64,000 nucleotides of DNA, from the NCBI GenBank assembly GCA_015680685.1, contig MNCI01014556.1:4915-68914 (forward strand). The letters run 5' to 3'. Position 1 is the stretch's first letter, and each line of letters opens with the position of its first letter. The DNA is from Gnetum montanum. Its lineage: Eukaryota > Streptophyta > Gnetopsida > Gnetales > Gnetaceae. Shown here piece after piece: positions 30,710 to 41,982 of the stretch. Both the position numbers and the translations under genes were made by a program. The notes below the pieces were generated by a model that did not search any database, was not told where the DNA came from, and was given only the letters and a program-made list of their open reading frames with translations.

Positions 30710-30788
30710 ATTGCGTCCACGATATCGGATAAACCATGCGATATCCGATACCTGATATCGTGGCCTGTCTCCTTGTTTATAAATAAGA
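30710..30788 (+). promoter_or_regulatory. Palindrome cluster and TATA box, unit 2
   Basis: CACGATATCGGAT, GCGATATCCGAT and CTGATATCGTGG form a nested set of inverted half sites: the outer CACGATATC and GATATCGTG are perfectly complementary over 9 bases. TTATAAATAAGAGG follows (TATA 30778-30788). Confidence 0.58.
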
Positions 30789-31176
30789 GGTAGTGCCCTT
30801 GGTCTCCACATTACAAGTTAGTCCCTTAGCCAAACTCTTGCCATTTCCCCCCTGTAGAGTTAGAATTATTTTTGCGCGCAGACAATAGGAACTTAGTTAA
30901 TGAATAGTTAAATTAGATAAGTTACTTAGTTATCTCTCTCCCCCTGCTTACTAGCATGGGATATAAAACACATAAAAGCCATAAAAATCATATGCCTCAA
31001 GCTTACTTAACCATACAACTGTGACATACAAGTAAGTTTGGGAAGACAATGATTAACCAACCCGTTATTGTTCCACAAAGGCGCATAGGCACTTAGTCCT
31101 TGGGAATTCAATCGAATCATCCATGAAATGCTTGTATTCGTATAGTTGAGCATAGGGGTACCTTGCCACTCATAAT

Positions 31177-31194
31177 TGGCACCATTGCTGTAGA
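31177..31194 (+). other. Candidate primer binding site, unit 2
   Basis: TGGCACCATTGCTGTAGA, closest of the three copies to the TGGCGCCGTTGCC type of Athila/Tat elements. About 110 bases upstream of the gag ATG. Confidence 0.5.
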
Positions 31195-31307
31195 CTTACT
31201 TGTTTGTGCACTAAGTAGAATGTAGGAAATCATTCACATTGTTGGAATGAATCCTTAAAGTTGATGAAGAAAGAGATAATAGTACATTGCACGTTGAACA
31301 AGACAAG

Positions 31308-33965
31308 ATGTCTTCTTCTTTTCACAAAAGCACTTCACTAGCGAGGACTAACACAAGACGTAATCAATAACAAGATAGACATCACGTTTATCTGCCAATT
31401 CCTCAACAGTTTCATGTGGTAGATATTCATCCTAATGAATATGTACCCAAATTCACCTTTATTCTCTATCAAGAAGAATAGCAGCATTGGTGTGACTTAG
31501 AAGGTAACATAGTGTTACCTCCCGACTGTGTAGTCCCAAGTATGCTCCTTCGTGCTCTCACACGAATAGGCATGCAACACTTACACACAGAGTACATTGC
31601 ATAAGACTATGATTCAAGAGACTATCATCCCATAGAGGCACACCGTCAAAGGAATTTGCAATAGGAGAGACACCATAAGTCTTGAAGGGAAAATGGTCCA
31701 AGGATGCCCTCCATGTTTTAAGCGAAATTGAAGGTGATGAACCTGCTTCAGGTAGTCGCCAACATAACGATGTTCCTCCCCTTGACTTGGCTAAGGGGTT
31801 TTGTATCAAATCCTTCATTCTACTATTCACAACCCAAGTGTTGATACCAATGGATACAATGTGGCCAAGAAAGGAACAAGGAGGCATGACAAAGGTGGGT
31901 ATTCTAATTGCAATTGCGATCGAGGCAGAGACCACCCAAGAGAAGGTAGTAGACACCGTCATGGTGGCGGTTCTCCTTCTTCTTCACGTTCATCATCTCC
32001 TTCATCCTCTCCTTTAGTGTCTGAATGCAGCCATAGAGAGACAAATCGTGAGGATAAGGGCAACCAAAAGAGAAGTCGGAGATGAAATAGCCAAGACAGA
32101 GGACGAGGGCATTCTAGGGAATCATAACATAGAAGAGGGGAGAGCAGGGAACAACATAGGCACCATAGACGCTAAAAATGCGATGAGCATGATGAACCCC
32201 TACTCGCTACTCGAAGCATGCCAGACATAACTAAGGTTGTGAGAGTTCCAACAAGGCACCAAAAAGAAAGTAGGATCAAGAGGTTAGACATGAATAACAT
32301 CCCACGATTTGAAGGAGGATATAACGTAGATCCTGAAAATCACTTACAAGAATTTCACAATGCATGTGCCTTGCAAAACATAGAAAATGAGTGGCAAAAA
32401 TTTAAGTTATTTCCACAGACACTAATAAAACAAGCTAAAAGCTGGTATCGGTCCTTAGAACTGGAATCCATTCATAGGTAGAGTACTATGTTAGAATTTT
32501 TCAACGATAAGTACCAAACATACTCCTAGGTGTCTAACCTATGAAAGAAAATCCAATGATGGAAACAAGGAATTCACGAACCCTTGGATGCTACCATGGG
32601 CCATTATTATGCACTATTACATCATTGTCTTGGCCATGGTTATTCACAACAAAATCAGCTACGCCATCTTGTAGATGGGCTTAGGCATGAAACGAGAATA
32701 ACCTTTAGAACTTATGCCCAAGGAAGACTATCTGAGGTTAGGTTTCATAAAATTCATAGATTATTGGAGCAAGTAGCTATGGAAGAAGGTGAGCTTTGAA
32801 AGAGAGTGTGTGTGAAAGAATATAACCGAGATCCTTCCCTCTAAAATAAGGGACTAAGATTTTGTGAAGATGAGGAAGAGTCGTCACTCAAAGAGATGGT
32901 GAATAGGAAAACCTTGTCTATTTAAAAGTTAGCATTAGAAGTATCAGCAAAGGTAGATCAAATGTGGAACTCCCTGGATAGTAGGTTTCAAACTATTATG
33001 AAACTAGTAGAGGAGTCTAGGGAGCGAGGTAGTGATCATGACAAAAGAAAAGAGAGAGAAGTAGAAAATGCATGTAACAAGGGTAAGGATAAAGTTGCTA
33101 TTATTGAAGAGGTTGTGAACTCAGATATAGATGATGATAGTGGATGCGAGATCTATCAAGATGACCATCCTAAGGGATGTTGCCCTATGATCTCACATCT
33201 ACAGGAGTCTGGGGTGTATGCACTTAATCCATGTTTAAAAAAATGGCAAACATCTCAATGATTACCTAACCCACAAGGTAACCCAAGGCAGTTCGACCAA
33301 CCTTTAACGTATTATCCAAGTGGAACTCCACCACAAACAATTAAGCAACATCAACAATGGCAACACCCACAATCATGGAGAATGCCACCACCAGGGCAAC
33401 AATATCCTTATTGGCAACTTGATCTATCTGGATGCTACGTGCAACAACCAATCTCTCCACATGACTCTGTTGGTCACGTTACTCCCCAACATCACTACCA
33501 AGCATGCAAGTACTATAGGACTCCCTCTCCCAGGGGCAATATTCCACAAGTGTACCATCCTTCCAATTTGGCTGCATCTCTCCCACCAATAGCTCCATTA
33601 CCACCTGCTCTAGAAAAGCAAGGTGAACTCCCTACTCAACCACAGCAACGCAATGCCATAAGGGTTGTTGATCATCAACCTATTATTGGTTCTGACAACC
33701 ATATGAAGAAAGGACCTTTCTTTAGAACCATTAGTCTAACCAAGCCTTTGGAACCCCAAACGGCTGAGTCCTTCGACGCCTCTGTATCAAATAAAGCTTC
33801 AGAGCCCCTTTCAAATCTAACACCACATTCAACACATACAGTCATATTAACACATCCTAAGCATGTCCTAACCACTACTGGGTTACCAGACATCAAGCAT
33901 CACTAGGTTGCCATGTGTCAGCTATATGTTCGAGATAGTCGTGCCTATGGTTCTTATAAACTATG
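31308..33965 (+). pseudogene. gypsy gag pseudogene, unit 2 (most complete copy)
   Basis: Blocks in order: N-terminal MSSSFHKSTS with YLPIPQQFHVVDIHPNEYV; a serine and Arg/His-rich linker (31900-32200, RGHSRES-type repeats); the capsid core at 32218-32481 (RLDMNNIPRFEGGYNVDPEN, HLQEFHNACALQNIENEWQK, QAKSWYRSLELE), which matches the retrotransposon gag domain; its continuation at 32584-32799 (LHHCLGHGYSQQNQLRHLVD); a charged segment at 32962-33261; and a Pro/Gln/Tyr tail to SYKL. It would form the capsid of a gypsy element. Stops and frame shifts separate the blocks. No protease or pol follows, so it is a gag-only remnant. Confidence 0.85.
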
Positions 33966-34187
33966 AAAATAGCTATAACCATAAAATGATAATAATAAAG
34001 GCTTTTAGAATAATTAAAAAATTAAAATATAAAATTTTTAAATGCTTAAGTAATTAAATCAAAATGCTGCAAGGAATGTTCAAAAATCTCATCTTTATTT
34101 TCAGTCACACCAATGGGCTCAGGTACATTGGTACTCGAATAAAGAGTCATACACCCTTCTCAATTCTACTACGAGCACTTGGGAAAT

Positions 34188-35215
34188 ATTCTAACTTTTA
34201 TGGAAACAAACTACAAGAACTTTCTACAACTAACTTAAAAGGTGCCATAAATGATGTGGGTGCACACATATTTATAGCGAAAGACAAATTTGCGTTAACG
34301 AGGTCGTGTTAAAGCATGGACAGATACATCGATGGGGTCACATCATCGTGGCTGTGTCAATGGGGCTCCATTAACACGAGCTAGTCAATGTATCAACTGA
34401 ACACTTTATCAATATCTAAAATAACAAAGGTATTAAATGATTGCCAAACCCATAAAACATCTGGATTCTTTGATGCATAAGACATAACATCAAGTATAGG
34501 AAGAAGTTGACCCAAATTACCTATCAATATAACTGATCTTCTTTCGAAAGCTTCATTGCGATGCTTATAAAATATTTTTTAGTCATTTATCAATGTTTTG
34601 TAATAATCTTCCTTTTACAAAACTGATTTCACCAATTATTATATATCTTACCTATAATACTCAATGTTGTATTTCCGTGAAATATGCATTGATGTTGTAT
34701 AATATTCTAACTTTTATGGAAAGAAACTGCAAGAACTTTGCTACAACTAACTTAAAAGATGCCATAAATGATGTGAGTGCACACATATTTATAGTGGAAG
34801 ACAAACTTTTGCATTAATGAGGTCGTGTTAATGCATGGACGGATACATCGACGAGGTCACATCATCGTGGCTGCGTCAATGGGGCTTCGTTAACACGGCC
34901 TAGTCAATGTATCAACTGAACACTTCATCAACATCTAAAATAACAAAGGTATTAAATGATTGCCAAACCCCTAAAATATTTGGATTCTTAGATGCATAAG
35001 ACATAACATCTAGTATAAGAAGAAGCTGACCCAAATACTGATCTTCTTGCAAAAACTTCATTGTGATCATAAAAATTTTCTTAGTCGTTTATCAATGCTT
35101 TGTAATAATCTTCCTTTTACAAAATTGATTTCATCAATTATTATATATCTTACGTATAGTATTTCCTTGATATATGCATTATCTATTAAAATCTTACTTA
35201 ACTTTCCCTCCTGCA
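34188..35215 (+). repeat. 515-bp tandem duplication in segment G, unit 2
   Basis: The same duplication as in unit 1: ATTCTAACTTTTATGG starts at 34188 and again at 34703. Shared presence in units 1 and 2, and absence in 3 and 4, groups the first two. Confidence 0.85.
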
Positions 35216-35845
35216 AATCGCCATGATTGGATAAAATAATGGTCACAGACATTTGGGTTAATTTCAGAATACTGCCTCTCCATTATTTCTAATCTGAATG
35301 CACGTGCAATAGTGGAATGAAGATATGTGTTCCCGAGTTGCAGATGACTAGTGGCACAGGGGGCAACAAGAAAGGAGAGTGCCGTGATTGGATAAAATAA
35401 TGGTCACAAATGTTTGGGTGAATTTCAAAATACGGCCTCTCCAGTATTTCGAATCCAGATGCACATGTAATAGTGCAATAGTGGAATGAAGATATGTGTA
35501 CAGGCGGCAACAAATAAGAACAGCACAGCACAGAAACGGCAGCTAGATTAGTGCAGCGGTAAGATTGGATGGACAATGCAACATCAACAGCAAAATATGC
35601 AGTGCTGCAATCGTGAAACTACAAGGCAAAACAAACAAAAACAACGTTGCAGGAGCAACATTGGCAGGAAACGGTTGCAACAAAAATGACAAGGGCACTA
35701 AACAATGGTAGCAGATCTCTTGACGTTCAGTTAAAACCAAAACAATGGTAGCAGATCTCTTGACGTTGAGTTAAAACCAAACACGTCAGGGTGGCAATGA
35801 TGGAATAGAACTCTGCGTGGAGTGTGATTAAAGCCTCCTTGACAT

Positions 35846-36079
35846 TTGCGGATGGGAATCAGTATATATATTGTCCTGCCACACCCTCTACCGCAAAATC
35901 TGCCTTGCATGCATCCCTGGTGGACTAGGAAGTTGGCGTCTTCTGTGTGTACTACCAGATCGCGGAAGAAAGATTCCATCGATTACGCCGAACTAGCTGC
36001 CGACGTGCTGGTTGAAGTTAATTTTTTTTTGGAAACTTGCTCATACTGGACTGAACATGTCTGCAAGGACTTAGGGTAA
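35846..36079 (+). CDS. Segment A open frame, unit 3 (best copy)
   Basis: A 77-codon + frame reading from MRMGISIYIVL through RSRKKDSIDYAELAADVLVE and VNFFLETCSYWTEHVCKDLG to a stop. The second half recurs in all units with mostly conservative changes (for example DYPELAADVLVDVNFF). The composition, with acidic and aromatic residues and no low complexity, looks like a real exon. No start context or upstream exon is clear, and downstream sequence contains stops. I do not recognise the family. It may be a fragment of a host gene captured with the ABCG piece. Confidence 0.35.
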   Translation: MRMGISIYIVLPHPLPQNLPCMHPWWTRKLASSVCTTRSRKKDSIDYAELAADVLVEVNFFLETCSYWTEHVCKDLG

Positions 36080-36873
36080 CCGAAACGGCAAGGAGGGAAG
36101 ACTTAGAACTTACCGTTTCATGCAATGTTAACGACGTCGCAGCCAACGGAAACGAATGGAAATAATTCTAAGTTGCAACCTTACATCTACAAAGACATGA
36201 AGGGAAAGATGCTATTTTACATTTAGTTGAACGCCGCTGTTCTGGTTGCATGATGTACCAAAATATCATTTCGATTTTCCCCGTCATTATGTAGCCTCAA
36301 ACTTTTGAATCAGTCCTATAATGTTTTAGTATTCTGACAGAATACCAAAATTTGACATGGATGAAATGAGAGTTTTTCTTATATGGTAGAGTCAAAATTT
36401 GACATGGATGAAATGAGAGTTTTTCTTATATGGTAGAGTTAAAATTTTTTCTAAGGACACCTTTTGTAATTTTAAAATCTTACATTTTTGAGATAAAACC
36501 CTGTACAGATCCTATAACATTTCTATGCCTATATAAGCCATTTGCTTCCGGTTAACTTTCTTAGTGTCCCTCAAATTATTACTTTTCTGAATTGTTTTCA
36601 AAGAAAATTATTTGTTTGAATTTTTTTCAAAGAAAAGGAAATTTTAAAGAATTGAGAAAATCCATATGTTAGTTTGTCAAGTATAACTTGCCACATATAA
36701 CTCGTAATCTGAATAAGCCAAAACCTGTATGATTGAATTATATATAAAATTTTTACATGTTTAAGTGTGAAAGAGTGAAATTGAGGTCTGTGAACCTGGT
36801 GCGAGTCCTAACATATTGGAAATTGAAAGCAAACAATTTTCATATTCATTTGCAGCAAACAATCCATAAATTT

Positions 36874-37170
36874 TTATGCCGCTGCTGACCCATATCTCAA
36901 CAGCTGTTCATCCCATTTGCTATGGCTCCAAGGCAAATAACTTGCATACATTAAAGCACCAAACACAGTAGTCATGTACCCAAGGCTAACTGTGTATGTT
37001 GATTGATTCATGATATATATATCTAAGCCTTGCACACAAAATCCAAATGGTTCAGAATGGCTGCAGTAGGTAAGCCTTATGCTGAGGAAATCAGCAACAA
37101 CAACAACTAATAGCTCTCCCATTGCCATAAGAGGAAGCAGAGGAATCCATGGGAGATGTACTAGCAACAT
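36874..37170 (-). CDS. Segment B membrane-like open frame, unit 3
   Basis: A 98-codon version starting MLLVHLPWIPLLPLMAMGEL and ending WDEQLLRYGSAAA. Compared with unit 1 it lacks the stop after WDE and reads 10 codons further, as unit 5 does. Hydrophobic stretches at about residues 3-30 and 57-80 suggest two membrane spans around the loop CSHSEPFGFCVQGLD. Unidentified; same caveats as the unit 1 copy. Confidence 0.4.
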   Translation of the reverse strand: MLLVHLPWIPLLPLMAMGELLVVVVADFLSIRLTYCSHSEPFGFCVQGLDIYIMNQSTYTVSLGYMTTVFGALMYASYLPWSHSKWDEQLLRYGSAAA

Positions 37171-37210
37171 TTTAGCAGGCTCTCGGTAGAAATGTCGTTC
37201 CCAACAGTAT

Positions 37211-37411
37211 TTGTCCCAGCTATCTCAGGGAATATCGTCTGAATGTATCGGCTATATGCCCAAATTCAACGACTTCACCAAGGGCGGAAACATACGCCTG
37301 CAGAACATGGTTGAGAAATTGCATGCCCTATACGGTGGCCATGGCATCAGTACTGTGCAGCGGCACGGATCCTTAGCACCTCACCGAAATCATGGCATCC
37401 CTAATAACTGA
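37211..37411 (+). other. Segments C and D, unit 3
   Basis: Open + frame IGYMPKFNDFTKGGNIRLQN continuing to VEKLHALYGGHGISTVQRHG. The minus strand gives MQFLNHVLQAYVSALGE with stops. A following block, AGCTCTCAGTGGTCCCGG with CTGGCTTTTGCTGGGC (37493-37530), is preceded by a pyrimidine tract and CAG, which resembles a splice acceptor. No family recognised in either direction. Confidence 0.35.
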
Positions 37412-37672
37412 TCCATGGTTTTAGTTTACATTTCGTCCCCTTGTTTGAAGCCTCTGCTCCAACCCAACCCTGTTCTTGTTTTTTTTCATAGCAGCTCTCA
37501 GTGGTCCCGGTTTCTGGCTTTTGCTGGGCATTAGCTAGAAATGCAGACCAGTTTCTGGCTTTTGCTAGGCATTAGCTAGAAATGCAGATAGGCGGCGATT
37601 TTAGTTTTCTAAGAACATTTAAAATATGCATCCAGTTATTATTATGGATGATGATGAAGGCATGGAGATGAA

Positions 37673-37800
37673 AAAGGGCTATGTGGCAGTTTAAAAACAA
37701 TAAAAAAATGAGAATTTTAATTCCGCTTGGTTGCAGACACTGCCACAAACAACAACCAACATTGTGTGTAGCCATCGGATGAGGGAGAGAGAGAAGAGGC
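37673..37800 (-). repeat. Inverted LTR fragment, unit 3 (truncated)
   Basis: Begins inside the fragment (AAAAAGGGCTATGTGGCAG) and continues as in unit 4. The terminal ATGCATCAACA part present in units 2, 4 and 5 is deleted. Confidence 0.6.
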
Positions 37801-38154
37801 TAGATGAAAAGGCCTGCTGACTCATCTTTGACAAATAGATGAAATAGTATATGATTTTACATGGCAGTTTTGTTGATCATGACACTGTGCAATAGCATGG
37901 GCGAGGTTTGCCATAACAATAGTATGAGCCGAATTTCTGTAGTATATGTAGAAGTGTGAAACTACATGAAGCAATAGTGACATAACGCATGAACAAATTT
38001 AAAATAAAAAGAAATAATACACGCAATAAAAAATAACTAAATCTCAAGACGTTTTTGAAGCTAACATGGCAATGTTGGGTGGTGTTCAAACTTCCATTTC
38101 TGTCCGTGCAATGTTGGGTGGTGATCGCTTCATGTAGAGGAGTTGCTTTGACCA

Positions 38155-39165
38155 GCAGCATAGGTGGCTACGATAGGATGCCCTCAGGTTCTCTTTATGT
38201 CTGATAACCAACAAAAATAAGAGATGGTACAAGATTGCCATGAGCAGGATTATACACAAATCCCACCATTTAGAGAAGTTTGACTAGTTCCCATAAATGT
38301 ATCTCACCATGTCTCCCCATGATTCTCAGCGTTCCTACCCCTTATCAAACTCCAAATCCAATAGGTCATTTTTGAACTCCCCCTTTTGGCAATTATTGTT
38401 AATACTTATCTTGATAATGCAAAAATGCAAAATTATCGTTAATGTTCATGCCAAATATACTGCAAAAGCTAACCTGTATGGCCAAGTGCAGAAGGATACA
38501 TATGACATGGGATATCGCCATACCACCTTTGGCAGTTTGGGGATGCTTTCGAAGAATCCAGAGGACAGCATGCATAGTGCTTGGAAAATGACTTGGCACA
38601 ACATGAAAAATTAGAATATAAAATTGAATAGCATATGAAAATTGAAAGATTAGGACCATGTCCACAATGAAAATAAAGCCTCTTCCAAATTTTGGTATAA
38701 AAGGAGAATTCTTGGAATTTTATCAAAATTCCAGCTCCTGAGATTATTCCCAGGAGAAAACTGGGTACAATAGCTGCAACAGGAATCATCACACTTTCAA
38801 CCACAGCCATGCAGAGATATAGATTCAACATAATGAATAAGAAGTGGTCGAATCCTGGGTTCGTTCCAGTCATATAGTATGCAATGGTCCCTGATATGAT
38901 TGCTATCAGAACAAGAAAGGAATGTGCAGATAGAGGGTTGGAAATCACAAAGGCCATCACACTGTAGTGTCCATTCTTTCTTTCCTTGTTGAAAACCTGT
39001 GCATGGCATATGGGTCACTATGTTTGTTGTGACAAATTTGGTTTGTTTTCAGACAAACCCGATTCCGAACCTTCATGTCCTCCAAAATGAAGGAAAATCA
39101 CCTATGGATAAGAATACTAAGAACCCAAATACATAACTTATGTAGTTGCTTTTGGCCTGCCAAAT
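38155..39165 (-). pseudogene. ABCG half-transporter pseudogene, unit 3
   Basis: Best-preserved membrane-domain exon of the array: MMAFVISNPLSAHSFLVLIA then ISGTIAYYMTG, PGFDHFLFIMLNLYLCMAVV and PVAAIVPSFLLGIISGAGIL (about 38960-38700), giving three likely transmembrane spans. Before it (higher coordinates) is FGFLVFLSIGDFPSF. After it comes GFFESIPKLPKVVWRYPMSY then VSFCTWPYR with a GTTAGC donor-like end (about 38562-38478), and the C-terminal SNFSKWWDLCIILL (about 38290-38200). The N-terminal exon is lost in a deletion at 39235. Frame shifts around 38155-38350 and a missing nucleotide-binding domain exclude function. Confidence 0.87.
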
Positions 39166-39234
39166 TGCATATACCCTTAATTATAGTGTTCCAAGAAAAA
39201 AGCTAATATCTAATCGGAAAAAAATTCTAAAATA

Positions 39235-40183
39235 GCTCTCTCTCTCTCTTCTTACTTCCCTAGCAAATGACGATGGATATAACTAGGAACTACAATGGTG
39301 ATAGTAGCATGTAATGATGTAGGTGACGTAGCTAATAGCGGAGTACATCTCTCTCTCCCCTAACTCTCATAGGTGTATGAGCAACTAGTGTAGGCACGCA
39401 GTGGTAATCAACAATTGTAGCAAGGTTCTATCTTCTTTCTCTCTTCGAAAATAGTAGTGTGCACGTTAGGAGACTGCACAATGTGCATCAAGGGCTTCTA
39501 ATGGAAACAACGTTGCATGTTTCAAAAGTAGTGGGGCAAGTGAGATTTTGGGGCAAGTGAGATTTTGTTTTTCCTCCCTCCCAACAACAATCAACAACTG
39601 ATGCAGACAATGCTTGGCAAACAACAATGCACACTCCAGGCTCTTGTGTAGTTGACATCAGCAACGACATAGGTAGTCTCTCTTCCACCAACAATCGCCA
39701 AGGGGTGGCAGTTTTCTTGCAAGGAGAATAACCTCTCTCTCCCTCTTGATAATGACAACATGCACAAATGGTGGCAAATAGCACTGCAGTAGTAGATGCA
39801 TCAACTATTTGGTTAGCAATGGTGGAACATATATATCTCTCTCTCCCTCTCTGACGATAATCGAGGTCTTCCTGCCTGGAAATAGGCACCACTAGCAATG
39901 ATAGATCGAGAGCAATAGTAAGGATCAAGGAAAAGTTTAAATTTTTCTTATTACCTACTGTATTTTCATGAAGTCTTAAAATTTAAGATAATTATCTAAT
40001 TTAAATTCTCCTATTTTTTTTGTTTTCTTTAATTTTTGAACATCAAATAGCCCAATCCAATTGAGATTATTCTAGGGTTTCCATACCCATACCCATACGA
40101 AAGGCACCCTAGGCAATAATCTCCTCAAATGAGTTGTTCTTCTTGATTTTCTAGTGTTGATGCGTCCAAAATTTACACATCAA
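39235..40183 (+). repeat. Solo LTR, 3' part only, unit 3
   Basis: Starts abruptly at CTCTCTCTCTCTTCTTACTT, equivalent to about 27968 in unit 2, so the 5' half and the minisatellite are deleted. It ends CACATCAA and is followed by GTACG (40184-40188), the clearest copy of the right-hand target duplication. Confidence 0.85.
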
Positions 40184-40188
40184 GTACG

Positions 40189-41975
40189 GTCCTCCAATAT
40201 TGAGGTCAAAATAAGTAAGGCCTTAACCAATAATGTGTTGTGGTATTTAAAGATTAATTTCATTGACTTAAATTTCTTAGGCTCTTCACATTTAATGTCA
40301 TCAGGCCATGCCAGGTGGCTAAGTACCCATTAAAGGAAAAGGTTGTGTCTACAAGATTTCAAGCTTTTGGGCTTTTCAGGGCACTGATAAGCAACCAAAT
40401 GGAAAACCTCGTTCCAAGCCTGAATTCCTGATAATCATGCCACACCAATGATTCCACATGCTCAGTTCATGGAAAAGCCAACGCAGATCTGAATAGGACT
40501 ATGCAATATGCAATTTTCTAGCTCATATCTTAGGGGGGAATTCATGTTTTTCATTGAAGCAAGTAAATAAACTACGTAATGACAAATCAATGCAAAGGAG
40601 GGATTCACATATCCTATGTTGTGCTTTGTACACTACCTGATATGCAATTTTCCTTGCTATTCATCCCTGAATTTCTAGGACTTTACGCAAGCTGTAGCTC
40701 AGTGTATAGTAATATTCTAATCATGATTTTCCTACCCAAGACTTTTCATGCGGTATCCATGGTGCAACTTATGTTAATTCATGTATCCACGTGAACTGTA
40801 CAACAGTAAGGAAATGCAGGTTGCTAACATAAGCCATTGATGGTGTAACTGAAGGAAAGTTGGAGCTGGTAAGACAACCCATGTGAGGAAATTTAGGTAG
40901 GTAGCACAACCATTTCTCACACAACTCATAATAAGAGCATCTCATCATAAGGATTTAAAAAGAGACACGTAACAGTTAATTCATGTGATCATGTTTCCCA
41001 AAAACATCCTTCTGCCTTGAGCTTTCTTTTCGAAGCCAAGTCAATTGACTATGTTCATCTTATATTCATTCATGTATGCTTCAAGGTGTCCCTCAAAGCA
41101 AAGCATATGATAGTGATGATACCAAGATAACTATGCAGTCAATAACAATAGTTGCAATGTTAGTGTTTGTGGGTTTGTGATTCTCTTTGCTTGTTAGAAA
41201 AAGGAAATCTTTGCAATTAACAAAACTTTGGTTTAAATATGTATATTTAGGATTTTTAGAAATATTAACATTTTTTTTGTTATCTTTATATGGATTTTGC
41301 AATCTTGCACTTTTGATTTAGCTATAAAATATGATATTTTCTCATTTTATTATTATTTTAGTACTTTAGCATGAGACTTAATAATTGTTGCATCTATACT
41401 TTTCTTTTAATGAGTCTCACCACCTTATCTTTGTGGTTAATGTGAGATTTTATGTTTTTTTGTATTTTGATTATCATCTTATGATGTTAACTTTGTTGTC
41501 AATAGATAAGGATAGGATGACTAGATGTGGGCCCTACTAAATATGATGTTTATCTTTATCTTCAATTTGTCACATTTAATAAGTCTCGAGTTACAACTTT
41601 TTAGAAGTCATGTACAAGAATGTGTAATTTGGCTTTATAAGTAGCTTATAGGTTTCTCTCTTAACCATCATTTTTCATCCATGTCTTCTACTATCTTAAG
41701 TTTATTGGTGCTTTATGCTTAGGATCTCAAGAAACTTGCTTGTCAATAGAGAATATCTAGGTGATTCAGGATAGTAAATATGTTCTTTATTTCATATTTC
41801 TTCTTAGCTTTAGGGATAATTTTTCTTCTTGATGGCTTTTCTAAGTCTTATGGTTGCTAAAGTTGCCTTAGTTTCAAATCTTGGAGAATAGTGGCTAATT
41901 TAGATATGGTACAAGTTGTAGAAGACATAAGCAACGTCACCTCAATAGTAGCAAATAGTCTTAACATGGTATGGG
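40189..41975 (+). other. Segments E and F, unit 3, unassigned
   Basis: Collinear with unit 2 from 28828, including the ~300 bases missing at the unit 1 N. It ends at TGGTATGGGATATC, where it joins gag directly. Confidence 0.45.
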
Positions 41976-41982
41976 ATATCAA

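Larger units (their letters stand above)
22904..35703 (+). repeat. Tandem array unit 2 (12.8 kb, most complete)
   Basis: Starts at the marker AATGGTAGCAGATCTCTTGA. Layout: segment A 23010-23240; GC-rich replacement 23330-24438 where units 1, 3, 4 and 5 have B and most of C; C/D 24439-24720; 24721-24877 unassigned; inverted LTR piece 24878-25060; ABCG pseudogene 25385-26955 with an N at 26137; solo LTR 27087-28822; segment E 28828-29965; segment F 29966-30700; promoter, primer site and gag 30710-33965; segment G 33966-35703. It carries the longest gag of the array. Confidence 0.92.

Noticed and set aside
38155-39165. ABCG copies as functional transporter genes
   Set aside because: Frames shift between pieces, and the nucleotide-binding domain needed for transport is missing in all units.
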